DNA from: Lithospermum erythrorhizon
Taxonomy: Eukaryota; Streptophyta; Magnoliopsida; Boraginales; Boraginaceae
Direction: 5' to 3'
NCBI GenBank assembly: GCA_019722365.1
Contig: JADFUC010002358.1
Location: 558,001 to 622,000, forward strand
DNA length: 64,000 bases
Shown here piece by piece: positions 51,791 to 63,400 of this stretch; positions within the stretch are counted from its first letter, which is position 1, and the number at the start of each line of letters is the position of its first letter. The position numbers were made by a program, and so were the translations under genes. The notes under the pieces were generated by a model that was given only the letters and a program-made list of their open reading frames with translations, had not been told where the DNA came from and searched no databases.

Positions 51791-52296
51791 TCTCATGAAT
51801 CTAACCAAGAAGTCGTTTCAGACGTTTATATTTAACAGCACGAAAGAGGAAATCAGTTACTACAAAATAGGAAAAAATGGTGCTTACTCTTAGAACTCCC
51901 CCTCCCCACGTTTTTATCGCAATTGTCTTTGTTGTTGTAGTTCAATCTTATACATGTAACAGAGCACATTTTCCAGGTTTATTGCTTTGGTTTCTTGAAC
52001 AATTCATTGCCATTGAGTTGAGCAATTTTATTCCGAATTTGCTGTTGATCAAATGGAGAATAGATTACTAGAAAAAACCATTGACACTTTCTTGGTCCAC
52101 ATGATATAAATTTGTGCCACACACGTTATCGATTAGGAAATGCAGAAGTTGTCTAATTGACAATATCTAAGATTGCAATAATTGCATATATATGACTGAA
52201 TCTCCTTTCCTCTTACAAGATGGTTTGTTTTCTGAATAAAAGGCCTAAAGAGAGAGTAGATGAGCATTCCCTTTCTCAGTATACATTATCAATGCT
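51791..52296. other. PHYA 3' region and promoter of the HMA gene
   Basis: About 500 bp between two genes in the same orientation. A T-rich stretch and GATTACTAGAAAAAACC near 52065 may be PHYA 3' UTR. No further feature seen. Confidence 0.55.
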
Positions 52297-53108
52297 ATGA
52301 AGGTAATAATGTTTGTTATCCCCAACTAAATTAGAGCTGTACATTTAATGTGAAAAGTAAGTTGAATAAGTAGAAATTGGGATCAAGGATGACATAATTT
52401 TTCAAGGTTGAAGCTAGGCGGATTAATGAAGTTGAATGTTATTTTTAAATACGTTAAAAACCAAATTTTGCAATATTTTAGATCGTGAGGCTACTCGATC
52501 AAGTACAACTTACAATAGTCTTTGCAAGTCTAGCATGTTGATATGAGGGTTTATCTTTAATTTGGATGTTAACATTGAGGTTATTAATTCTGTTATGATA
52601 CAAGCAACAGAAAATTGAGCTGAAAGTGATTAGTATTCATGATCAGAGGAGCCAGACCAAAATAATGAAAGCAATTACCAAACTTGAAGGTATATTTGAA
52701 GCTTTACGTTTGGTAATTAGTTCATTACATGCAAATCTATGAATTTCATCAATGTGTGTAATAAATTTATATATAGGTGTTGATGAGGTATATGTGGACA
52801 AAGAAAACAAGAAGATAACCATTAAAGGCGAAGTCGATCCTGTGAAGGTTGTCAAACAAATTAGAAAGACTGGTCACAACGTAGAAATTATCAGTGTCGG
52901 ACCACCGGAACCACCTCCCGGACCACCTGGGCCGCCTAAAACAGATCAAAAGGAGAAACCAGCATCACCACCACCACCACATCCACCCCTTCCATGTTAT
53001 TGCAACCAGTGCCAACATCGCGTGCTTCTCTCTCCCCTCCTTATTATGATGAAAGGGATGCATGCTCAATTCTTTAACAAAGTATTTTTTTTGCTTTCAG
53101 AGATTTAA
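52297..53108 (+). CDS. HMA-domain (HIPP-like) small protein without metal-binding CxxC
   Basis: Three exons in phase: 52297-52302 (ATG AAG, then GTAATA donor), 52611-52689, 52777-53108, giving 138 residues. A two-codon first exon is typical of plant heavy-metal-associated genes. The fold is recognisable: KKIELKVISIHDQRSQTKIM, then KAITKLEGVDEVYVDKENKK, then ITIKGEVDPVKVVKQIRKTG and VEIISVGPPE. A proline-rich linker follows, then CYCNQCQHR. Odd: the MxCxxC loop is replaced by SIHDQRSQ, so canonical copper or zinc binding is unlikely, as in a known CxxC-less HIPP subgroup. The C-terminus FFLLSEI lacks a CaaX box, so it would not be isoprenylated. Convergent with NUP98, 305 bp apart. Confidence 0.85.
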
Positions 53109-53413
53109 AGCACACAGAACATCTTTATTGTATAACTGCTTCCTTGTGTATAATTTATGTATTATGTTTTCTTATAATAAAATATCAAGGAAACGGCCAA
53201 GCATTGTTTTGCATAGCATGGCCATATAGTTTATGAAAATATTAGAATGGAAACTTTCTACAACGCAAGAAGAGATCAATCAAAATTCAAAACCTAGACA
53301 AGTTCGAAGGTAACAAGACAGCATAATATAAGATCATCAAAAGACACTAGACATACTAACTGGTACTACTCACTACTCAAGAAGGTAGCACTTGTCCTGG
53401 AATTCACAACCAA
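53109..53413. other. convergent 3' regions of the HMA gene and NUP98
   Basis: A 305-bp gap; AATAAAATAT at about 53176 on the plus strand is a plausible polyadenylation signal for the HMA gene. Confidence 0.55.
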
Positions 53414-56400
53414 CTAGAAGTGTTGGACCTTAAATTTCCACTCTCCTCGAACGGGATTGTATGAAACAAACTCTGCTCCATGCTCTGCGGTCTTCTTGAT
53501 TAACCTCTCTCGATATTTATCCACCCTCGGTCCATCAATGTACTGCTTCCCACTCTTCTTATCATTGCACATGATGTTAAGAAGAGTTACCTCTGCTGGC
53601 TTGTTGAGGCCTTGACCGACAGGAGGTTTCTCCATGCTCTCATTGAAATAGACCAATATCTCACGGTGATTAAATTCAATAATAGAATCAAGCTCCAGCT
53701 TCCTTATATCTGTTTTGCCTAAAAATTTGATGCATCCATAACCCGACCTTCCTACCACAAAGTCTTTCACATGGCTGCAGAATCCTGGCTCGGTCTCTTC
53801 TTTTGCAGCTAATTCTGTGATGGAGGGTTTTGTGTAGTAGTCAGTACCCCTCAGCTTTGGTAGTACCCCTTCTAGATATTCATTATGGTCTTGAAGATTT
53901 ACAAATGTATGATTAACTTCTTTAGCTGATCCAGACATTCCTGAAGATTGACAGTGAAAGAACGATTAGCTTCCAATAATAAAACACTAGAAGTTGCAAA
54001 AATGAACAGTAAGAGTGCAGCATTAAATTTTAATGCAATTCAACTTACTATCTTCAGAAGAGCTATTAGTCCTGCTCTGTGGGTGAGACACATGCGAGTC
54101 AGCTTTGTGGAACAATTCTTTTGAGGGAGAAGAAATCCAACACCTGGGATTGTTCCTTGGAATAATCGATGAATCTGAGTTGACAGTGCAACAATTTCTC
54201 CCTTCCTCAGTGAAAAATGCTACCTGTGATCAAAATATAAGACGAAAAAAGGTTAGAAATCATAAAATTATCTGCCTTGATTAAGCAATTTCTCAGTTGA
54301 AGTATAAGATCAAAAAATAGGAATTACAAAATAAGCAATCCCAACAAGCTCCTGGATACACCAGTCTCTTTAATACATTGAAGTCACACAAATATTCTCA
54401 CCTTTGGAGGATCAGTTTTAGCACTGAATTTCTCTGATTGCAGTCGATTTCGGCGAACAGACAAGTGCCTGACTCTCAATAAGGAACTCCCTCTAGCAGG
54501 TGCAGGATTGTCAGTTACCTGTATACAAAAACAAACTTAAGAGGATGGGCACATAACGTTTCATAGAACAATTGCATTTCATCTCAAACCACTACACTAA
54601 CAAATGGTCAACAGCTTGAAAAAAATGATAGTCATTTACTAAGATGTTACAACAACATACTCCAATGCCTATGCAGAGGCTCCCACCTAAGAGGGGTAGT
54701 GGGGTCAGACTGTACGTAGCCTTATCCCTGTGATAACAAGGAGGGTGTTTCCAAATTGACCCAAGTTGAAGTGAAAACCATCTTCTACTTCACAATAGAT
54801 AAGAATCATAGGTAGGGTAATGAACCATTTGTATATACTCCGTCGTTGTATCCAAGAGCCAAAAAAATAAATATTTGACTCCATAGGACACAAAAAGAGT
54901 CATTTACTAAGATGTTGCCCACACTAATTTGTTAAGGAATTATAATGAAATGATAAAATTTATTGAGATGATATTACTTACAGGTCTACTAGAAATTCCG
55001 TATTGAATTGACAATTTGGTCCCAGGACGACAGACTGATGTTTGTGCCATGCTTAACGCTTCAGATGAATTTGCATTAATAACTGACTGCTGTTCAATGG
55101 CAGGGGTCAGAGAACTTGAAATATTCTGTGGAAAAGGAATGGGGGTCATAGAACTTGAGATGTTCTGTGGAACAGGGTTGGGGTTTGTCTGTGTTCCGAT
55201 AAATGAACTTGAGTGACCATCTAAAGGTGCAAACAATTGGCATGATTGTGTCGATTGAGAGCTGTTGCTGGTCAAGAATGAGCTAGTTCCTGATGATATT
55301 CCTGGAGTGGTACAACTCACAGACGCTAAAGATGTGGAGGAAGGTAAGGATGAACTGGGAAACCAAGAGCTGGAAGACGAGCATAGGAATTTGTTCGCAG
55401 GAGGCACACAATTAGAACTAGTTGAAGTATGTGCCGTGGTGGATGTATTGAAACTAAAAGGGCTAGATGATGTTGCCTGGTTAGTCAATGAATTGGACCA
55501 GGGAAAACAGTTTTCAGATGACTTCTGCGTGTTTGTTGCAGTGAAACCAGAGGTTCGAGGAGAAAGTATTTTCTGAGAGGTAAATGGTGATGTGGATTGA
55601 GAAAAATTACTTGGCCATTGGGGAGCCACTGGTGGAACAGAAAAGGGATTTTGTTGGGATAAAGAAGAAGCTTCAGTCCAAGAACTTGGAAATATCCTAT
55701 CAGTGCAACCACCTGAAAAAGACCAACAGTGAAATTCAATTGGATGCATCATACTTCTTATTTTAACAAGATTTAACTAAATGCGTATCGATCCATATCA
55801 GACTAAGATGGCTTACCTTTATCACCAAGTTGATAGTCTTTGGATCTCAACTCTTCATGGCTCTGGTTTGCATACATTGGCATGGCAGAGATGGACTGGA
55901 TTTTGTCTGTTCCTTGGTCCGAAGTTGCAGTATAAGGTGCTAATCTACTTCCTTCACTCTGGGTACCACCATTAACTGGCGATGTCTGCCAGCCAGATGC
56001 ATTAGGCTTAAATGAAGTGAAAACATTTTGAAAAGGTTGGACTCCTGTACTGTTAGTTCCACCAATACCATCTCGTGTTGTTTGAGAAGCAAACGGATTT
56101 GACGAAGATGGATTTGAAGCAAATGGATTTGATGAAGATGGATTTGAAGTAAATGGATTTGAATGCTCCGGGGCAGAGGGTAACACACTGGTGTTTGGGA
56201 ATGTCACCGAAGAAATAGCAACATCTGGCTTTGAAAAAACAAGACCATTTGCATCATTTTGGGATTGCATCCAGGGAAGTGTGTTAGGAAGGGCAGGCGG
56301 GGTGACTCCAGCAACACTAGACCATCCATTATCTACATAACCCAGACCTGGTCTAGGAGCAAAAGAATTTGGAAAGACGGCTGGAACATGTGGAGGTAAA

Positions 56401-58882
56401 GTGGTGTTTGAGGATGCAGCTGGGAAACTCGAGTTGTGTTGTTGTGTACCCATACTTGGTTTAGGAGCAAATGAATTTGAAAAGACGGCTGAAGCACGGG
56501 GATGTGAAGTGGTGTTTGAGGATGCAACTGTGAAACTTGAGTGATTTTGCTGCGTACCCATACTTGGTTTAGGAGCAAATGAATTTGAAAAGACGGCTGA
56601 AGCACGGGGATGTGAAGTGGTGTTTGAGGATGCAACTGTGAAACTTGAGTGATTTTGCTGCGTACCCATACTTGGTTTAGGAGGAAATGAATTTGAAAAG
56701 ACGGCTGAAGCATGGGGATGTGAAGTGGTGTTTGAGGATGCAACTGTGAAACTTGAGTGATTTTGCTGCGTACCCATACTTGGTTTAGGAGCAAATGAGT
56801 TTGGAAAGACGAATGCACGGGAATGTAAAGTGGTGTTTGAGGATGCAGCTGGGAAATTCGAGTTGTTTTGCTGTGCACCAGCAGCACAAATTGAAGAACC
56901 TGGAGATATGCTTGCATGTCCACTCCCACCTGCATGAATAAAATAAGGTTAATGTTCAGAAGAACTTGAACCATTAGTAAAATGAAGTATTCTCGTGTAG
57001 TTTACCTTTATCCCCTAACCGATAATCCTCTGCCCTCAATTCCTCGTGGCTTTTGATTGAGTGAATCTTCATGGCACATATTGATAAAATCTTCCCACGT
57101 TCCCCGTTATCTCCGCGAGTAGGAGTATAACCAGCTATTCTACTTCCTTCACGATTTTGGCCAAGAAACGAGTTCCCAAATCCTGTAAAGGATTTACATG
57201 TTATCCAAGGGTAACATAATAATTTGAAGAGAAAATATCACCTACTAGGTGATTTAGAAGTCAATTATCTAACGACAAGAAACAAATTTTTCCCGGGAGT
57301 GGGTGCAAGTTGAAGCAGAAAAGCACAAATTTCTACATACACTATAACCACAATTCTACCAATATCATGCATGCCACTATCATGTAAATGGTGTCAAGAA
57401 TCAGCACTTACCACCAGAAGTAGATGTTATAGATGCAGCAAATGAGGATGTTGAACTCCCAGACAAAGAAGCAACAGCTACGAAACCTGGCACATATGAC
57501 AAAAAAAAAAAAAATTAGTTACTCATGTGAAGATGTGGAAAAAATAAAAGATGTTTATATAGGAAATGAATGGTGTCAATACATGAATCTGTACATACCG
57601 CTGGAAGTAGGCGCTAAAGATGCACTAAAGGCAGATATCGAATCTCCTAATGAGCCAGCAACAGTCCCAAATCCTGGAGTAGTTCCGAATCCTGGTGTAG
57701 AAAGTTAACAATCCAACGTGAATTAACAAATTAGTAGTACAACTTAAATATGGTCCAAGGGTGTGTCTGTTTCACACCACCCCATGGAATTGGAATTGGA
57801 GGAAAACTTTATAGTACTATTTGTATTAAACTTTCCGTTGATTCCATTTTAATTTAAATTCCATGGGTGAAACAAATACACCATAACTATAATTAAAAGC
57901 AGTTGATACCACTGAAGGATGAAGTTAGAGATGCACTAAACTCCAAAGACGAACCCCGTCCAAACAGAGGAGACGAGGAACCATATAGACAGGTAGAAAA
58001 TACATGTACATTGCAATAACAATGTTGTGCATAACTATTACTCCATATAAATTACTACACAAACTGTGCTTACCAGTAGGAGCTGGAGCTGGACTCCCAA
58101 AGGCAGATGGGGAAGATGAAGCATAAAATATATATACATAGCAGTTTGAACTTCTACTCATAATCTTAAAAAATACTTCATGCTGTTGATATACATAATT
58201 TGGACGATGCTGTACTTACTAGCAGAAGCATTGGCTGATGATGAACCGAAGACAAATCTTGATTCATTACATTGACCAAACGTTGAAGATCTATGTGAGT
58301 CAGCAAATGATTTACCTGAAGAGAGAAAGAAAAACATATAAAAACAATTTAACACAATACTACCTACATTACAAAAAGATCGTCTAGATTAATACACAAA
58401 CTTTGATTTGAATCCATCTTATCATATAAATACATCGAAATACTATATGTATATATTTTTCACCAAATCTTATACAACATATACAAATATACTGTATTTG
58501 ACTTCAAAAGGATTTTTTTTTTAGAACATCAAATTAAACGAACTTCATTAATTTCCATATCAAAACAATTAACTAATAACACCACACAATTTAGTACAAA
58601 TCAACAAGTTTTCAACACCAAAAAACGAATTACGAAAATAAAACATACCCAATAAACACACAACAAAAAAACACAAATCTTGAAAGCATAAACAAATAAA
58701 ACCTCCTTAAACGAGTCACGATATATACAACATATAAAGAAAACCAACTGCATGCATGCATTTACACAATCCAGACATAAATAACACATAAAAACTGACA
58801 AAAAGTAAACCCAACTATGTATAATAGTATTAGTAGACAATAAATAAAAGATATTATGTAAATTACCAAATTTGTTGTCCAT
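53414..58882 (-). CDS. NUP98: NUP98-type nucleoporin with C-terminal autoproteolytic (S59) domain
   Basis: Exons on the minus strand: 58867-58882, 58220-58315, 57599-57691, 57412-57486, 57006-57182, 55817-56929, 54982-55712, 54402-54518, 54049-54223, 53414-53940. They sum to 3120 bp in one frame, 1039 residues, near the Arabidopsis size. Plant-NUP98 motifs SHEELRAEDYRLGDKG and SHEELRSKDYQLGDKG occur twice. The middle is Ser/Thr/Asn-rich with FG- and NPF-type repeats (SNPFASNPSS). The APD is clear: YYTKPSITELAAKEE, VVGRSGYGCIKFLG, HREILVYFNES, KPAEVTLLNIMC, VSYNPVRGEWKFKVQHF. Known: NUP98 lines the central pore channel and mRNA-export face; the APD cleaves itself after HF. Odd: the stop follows HF directly; the N-terminus (MDNKFGKSFADSHRSS) is short of GLFG repeats. 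Two further exon-like blocks are listed separately. Confidence 0.9.
54649..54897 (-). mobile_element. SINE-like retroposon in NUP98 intron
   Basis: A 19-bp perfect target duplication AGTCATTTACTAAGATGTT flanks it (54630-54648 and 54898-54916). On the minus strand it contains GGGATAAGGCTACGTACAGT and CTGACCCCACTACCCCTCTT and ends in TATGTTGTTGT, the classic plant retroposon 3' end. It is 249 bp. A GGTTCATTACCC resembles a weak B box. It could instead be a 5'-truncated RTE LINE. Confidence 0.88.
56085..56165 (-). repeat. 27-30-bp coding repeat (SNPFxSNPSS)
   Basis: Three units encode SNPFTSNPSS, SNPFASNPSS and SNPFASQ inside NUP98 exon 55817-56929. NPF is also an EH-domain ligand motif, but in a nucleoporin it more likely acts as a weak FG-type repeat. 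Confidence 0.85.
56346..56879 (-). repeat. 108-bp in-frame tandem repeat array in NUP98
   Basis: Five units of 34-36 residues, each starting (M)GTQQ or GAQQ and ending PKPS or PRPG. Boundaries: 56778-56879, 56670-56777, 56562-56669, 56454-56561, 56346-56453. Units two to four are nearly identical at DNA level, which suggests recent expansion. The core is HSSFTVASSNTTSHP plus SAVFSNSFAPKPS. Confidence 0.95.
57759..57883. mobile_element. Tourist/Harbinger-like MITE in NUP98 intron
   Basis: The ends are inverted repeats of about 40 bp: left GGGTGTGTCTGTTTCAC and CCCATGGAATT; right, read inward, TGGTGTATTTGTTTCACCCA and TGGAATTTAA. About 125 bp, no coding capacity. The expected 3-bp duplication is not clear. 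Confidence 0.75.
57914..57999 (-). other. exon-like block in NUP98 without a clear acceptor
   Basis: In NUP98 style it reads GSSSPLFGRGSSLEFSASL and ends TSSFSG with a GTATCA donor in the usual phase. Exon 57599-57691 has CTACACCAG as acceptor; here the matching position reads CTACCTG, with no AG. It is probably a relic or rarely used exon; skipping keeps the frame. Confidence 0.5.
58073..58125 (-). other. second exon-like block in NUP98 without a clear acceptor
   Basis: Reads YASSSPSAFGSPAPAPTG and ends with a GTAAGC donor in the same phase as the other small exons. Upstream is TA-rich sequence with no AG in the correct phase. It may be skipped. Confidence 0.45.
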
Positions 58883-60450
58883 AATTTGTGCAAAAAACGT
58901 TACGTAAATATGAAAAGTATAGTTGGTAGTAAATTTGTGGAATATTGTTGTGACTTGTGAGTAGTAGGAAGATGTGGTGGATTGTGTGGGGTCAGTTTGG
59001 GGGTTATATATAGAGGTTTGTGTGAGCGTGTAGCTTTTTATTAAAGCGGACTATTCATTTATCTTGTTTGTTTTTGTTAAGGATAATTATTAATTTCGAT
59101 GGAGCAATTCTGATCCCAAGTTTGAAACCGAGGGTGATATGCTACTCATGATGCGATGTAATAGTGCGAGATGTCTTCCGATTGGTGGGGATTTGAGAGC
59201 ACAAGCTTTAAGCGATGCAGTTGCAGCATTGTTGAGCGCGTGAAGGGAAGCGGGGAGTAATTAGGTCAATTATAACATTTATGTAGTATATTTTGGATGG
59301 GCCGGACTCATGTATTTCGTGTTTAAGCCATTTAAATTCGTCTAATTAATGTTAAATGAAATTTTTTCGCGTACCTCAAACAATACTTAGCGAAGTTTAA
59401 GTTTTATCCAACTAATCTTGTTAAGAAGTAGTTCTTAATAGGTGCGAGCAAATGATAATTTCAAAGTCTTGTGTAGTAGAGATTATAGATATATCAAATC
59501 ATATATACCATTTTTTGTCTGAGATTCGGCGATTAACAAAATATGCATTGATAGATGTCGATAATCGATATGGGTGATGTGTTTTTATATTATGTAATCA
59601 ATTTTATCCTTATTTAAATAGTTTAAGCACGTTAAACATAATAAAAACTTAAGTACTGGATCAAGATCCGATCGATATAACCTTTTTTGTTCAAATTAAT
59701 CTATAAATATAAACGGTATACGTATCATGATACTAATAAAGTGTAATAAAGAGTTTCAACAAAGCATAACAAATGACCCGCTGCTCTCCTACAATGTTTC
59801 TGGAACATCTCATATACCATGTTCCTAGGTTTAGAGAACTAATACGAAGTATTTGATACTAAAAAGAACTTACATTCAATTTAGGGCAGAAGGCATGACC
59901 TAAGTTTTAAATTGTATCACAAATCAATACTTATGTTTCAAAATGTCGCAGTCACTTATGTTTAAAAACATAACTCGTTTGGTACTTTGATTAATTTTTC
60001 TATTAAGTTGATGTTAGTAAAGTCATGATTGGCACATGCCACTCAGGCATTCATCCAGGTGATCACTTATAAATTACGATCAATTATGTTTTAGTTTTAT
60101 TGTACGAAATTTGAATAACATAATATTTTGGGACAGCAACAACTTAAGAGAACATTTCTAACTGGGACTTTCTTCTTAGCACTTTAGTGATGCAGAAAGG
60201 TGTTCCCTTACAGTGCAGAAATTTTTGCAATTATGGATGTAATAGCACAATCTTAGATCTTCAAATGATAAAGCACATTAGCCATTGAAAAAGAAATGCA
60301 ATCTTAGCTTCAAAAGCAACGAGTACAATCTACCAAGCTTACTCTAACAGAGAGGTACCAGATGGAAAACAGACGACATCCGGCTGCTTAGCGATCAAAC
60401 TACCTGGTGACTAGGTCAATCCAACACCAACAGAGTTGTTTGCAATAAAA
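58883..60450. other. NUP98 promoter and FEN1 3' region
   Basis: AT-rich, no exon seen. On the minus strand the NUP98 leader lies just above 58883. The left part holds TATATATAGAGG-like sequence near 59010. No mobile element was recognised. Confidence 0.6.
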
Positions 60451-63400
60451 TCATTTCTTCTTTTGTCCACCACCACCCTTCGCCTTTTTATTACTATTAT
60501 CCTTCTCAACTTTTCCGGTTGTTTCCTGTATCAAAGGTTTCAAATAAAGAGATAAATCAATGAAGTGCAACACTGGAGAAACAATATATATTAATCAGAA
60601 CATGATTACGCCAAACTTAAATGCATACACAGGGTACCTAGAACTCACAAACCTAAATAACAACTGATCAAGGAAAGGACACTGTGGGTTTCAAAATATT
60701 TTTATAAAAGACTTGATTGAAGTCTCCCAACTCTGGAAGAGAAATTTAAGTATTTTGATTATATATAATCTCTACTGAAGCTCCTAGACTTGATTATCAT
60801 GTTAAAAGAGTACATGAACGAATGATCACAGACCCTTGATACACCAAAATCACACAGCTTCATGCGCCCAAGTGCACACATCTGGGTAGCACCAAATGGT
60901 GTTGTAAGGCTAGAGACGGTGGATTCAAGCCACAAACCACCATACTTGAGGCCTGTATAGATTGCTGCACCAAGGGTGGCTTATACTTGATTATTGGTTT
61001 GAGAGATCCAATGACGCATTTAGTCCCCTGTTTCCAGATTATTGAAACTGACATATCAACCAAACTAGACCTTAGCACCAAGGGTGGTATCTTGGAAGAA
61101 AGTGATAACAAATCCTGACTCATGTTTTAAGGAATTATTATGAGAAAAGATGTAAGGTTGAAAATTGTAGACCGAGGTCTCAATTTGTGCAAACAACAGA
61201 AAACATATAAAAAATGAGATTAAAGTCTAATATATAAAATACTCCTTCCACCCCAAAAAAGTTTGTCAAGATTCTTGAAAAATGACAAGATGCTTGGGAT
61301 GGGGGTAGTATCAAATAACTCTAAAACAACTCAGGAGACACATGTACTCCAAGGACCTCTTGTTGACTTGTGTAAGAGATGACATACAACCAATATACTG
61401 TTAACACCAAATCTTCAATAAAAATGTATGTGCCAGAGTAGACGAGTAACTCATCAGATACCATGCAAAAGCCATGAGAAAGAAAAACAGACTTAGCTCA
61501 GTAGAATTTACGGGCATGCTGATGACCATGAAAGAGAAAATAGGAGGTGTGTGAACTTAATTTTCTATAATGAGCATATAGACAACATATATACTACTGA
61601 ACTACACTAGGACTATATTCCACTATTTAAATTCTTACCTTCCGCTTGTTGGGAATTGATGTGCTCACAGATGGTTTGAAAAATGACTCCAATCTGTTCA
61701 AATAAAAATAGCTTATGAGTTCTTTACCAGATATTTAGTTCAAGTATAGCCTTCTCAATCAACTCCTGAAGTCATACCTGCCTTGTGAAGACTTATTCTT
61801 TGCAGCCTTGATCTTCTCTATGCCCTGTAAGCACCACGTTGACCTTAAGTTAAATACATCTTCAGTGTGCAATGTACGTACATTGAAAAAATACCGAGCC
61901 ATGATTATAGGTAACCTTAGAGATTCTTTCACTATTGAAACCATTTTCAGTTACCAAGAATTGCATCAACCCCTTCAATTGATGAGACAAACAGAAAAAG
62001 CATTAATGACACAAAAAACAAATATAAGAATTAAGGAATCTAAAATAAAGCTACTTACTTCTTCATCGGGAGAAGACCATTTCAAGTCAAGCTTTTCATC
62101 GTCAGTCAGGACATCTGGTTCTTTAAAAAGACGCCTAGCCTCTTGATATGGCCAATTTTCCGGAATTTGGTATCTTGTAAGAGGAGTTACGTAAAATTAA
62201 TCTTATTAGATGTTCAAATGTCATTGATAATTCAAAAATTTAACTACTGAAAGATATGAAATTTTCATCTGCGGCTTTGTTTTCTTTGATGCAGAAACAA
62301 GAACCATAAGCATAATCAAAGTCTTAGTTAGAGGCTTTAGTACAAGTGTTCCAGACTAAAATGGGCTTAGGCTTTAAAATACTCGGCATATGATATGCAT
62401 TAACAACATTTTTCAGTCAATCCAAATCCAACATTTCATAATTTTATCAGGAATACTTGTTCATACTGGACAATCAATTCAAAAATTGGATGTATTTCAC
62501 GATGTGGGTTAAAGAGTAATTAAAGAATAGAACTAAATATTGTTCTACAGGATTATAAGTAATTACAGAATAACACAGAACAAGTAAATCTAGCTATTAA
62601 GTACCTTTCTTTGTTTATGTTCTCCAAAATGTTCTCTATAGAACCATGCTGGCGGATAAGTTTCAGAGCAGTCTGGGCTCCTATGCCTGAGGATCAGAAT
62701 ATGCGTGAGAATCGGAAAGAATGATCAAGATATAACAGGTGGAAACAAAAAAGGACATGCAGGGCTCAACATATTATTTAACCCCATCTTGATAATATAT
62801 AGATAATAATCAAACTCAGAATATAATCACATAGTTCGACTCAAATACCGCTTTCATGCAATTATACACGTCATAATAGAATAATTATTGTTCCTTCACT
62901 TGACCAGATCCTTGATATACTACCTCTGTTTTCATTTGAATGACCTACCTTGATTCTAGTCACATATTTTAGAAAGTTGTGGAGTTAGGGTTGATACTTA
63001 ATATTCTTGTACAATTATTTTTAAAAGTAGGTCATTCAAATAAAATGGAGGAAGCAGTAAGTATGTCAATTTTCTTCTTTTAAACAATTAAGAAGGGAAT
63101 TTTCTTTGAAGCAATGCTTATTCTTTCATCAGCATCGCCAAACTGTATCAAAGAACATACATGATACACCGCCAGTTCAAGATAGTTACTAAGCACAGTC
63201 CAGAACAGTTCAACAGTTAACCTACCTCGAATGCTGTCACAATAATCGCAGCCACAGAGAATGCACAAGTCTATGAATTGATCCATTGTAAGGTTTAATC
63301 CCTCCAAAACCTGAAATACATTGTATTAGAAAGATTGTGCTTGATAAAATTATGACGTATGCAATATATGGACAGCACCTTAGAGACTTCAAACTCCATC

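Noticed and set aside
55016..55576. plus-strand ORFs of 66 and 103 aa
   Set aside because: Antisense of the NUP98 exon 54982-55712.
61249..61311. 63-bp Stowaway-like relic in FEN1
   Set aside because: The ends pair imperfectly and the element would be unusually short, so it is mentioned only within the intron entry.
61808..62146. plus-strand ORF of 112 aa
   Set aside because: Crosses three FEN1 exons and two introns on the opposite strand.
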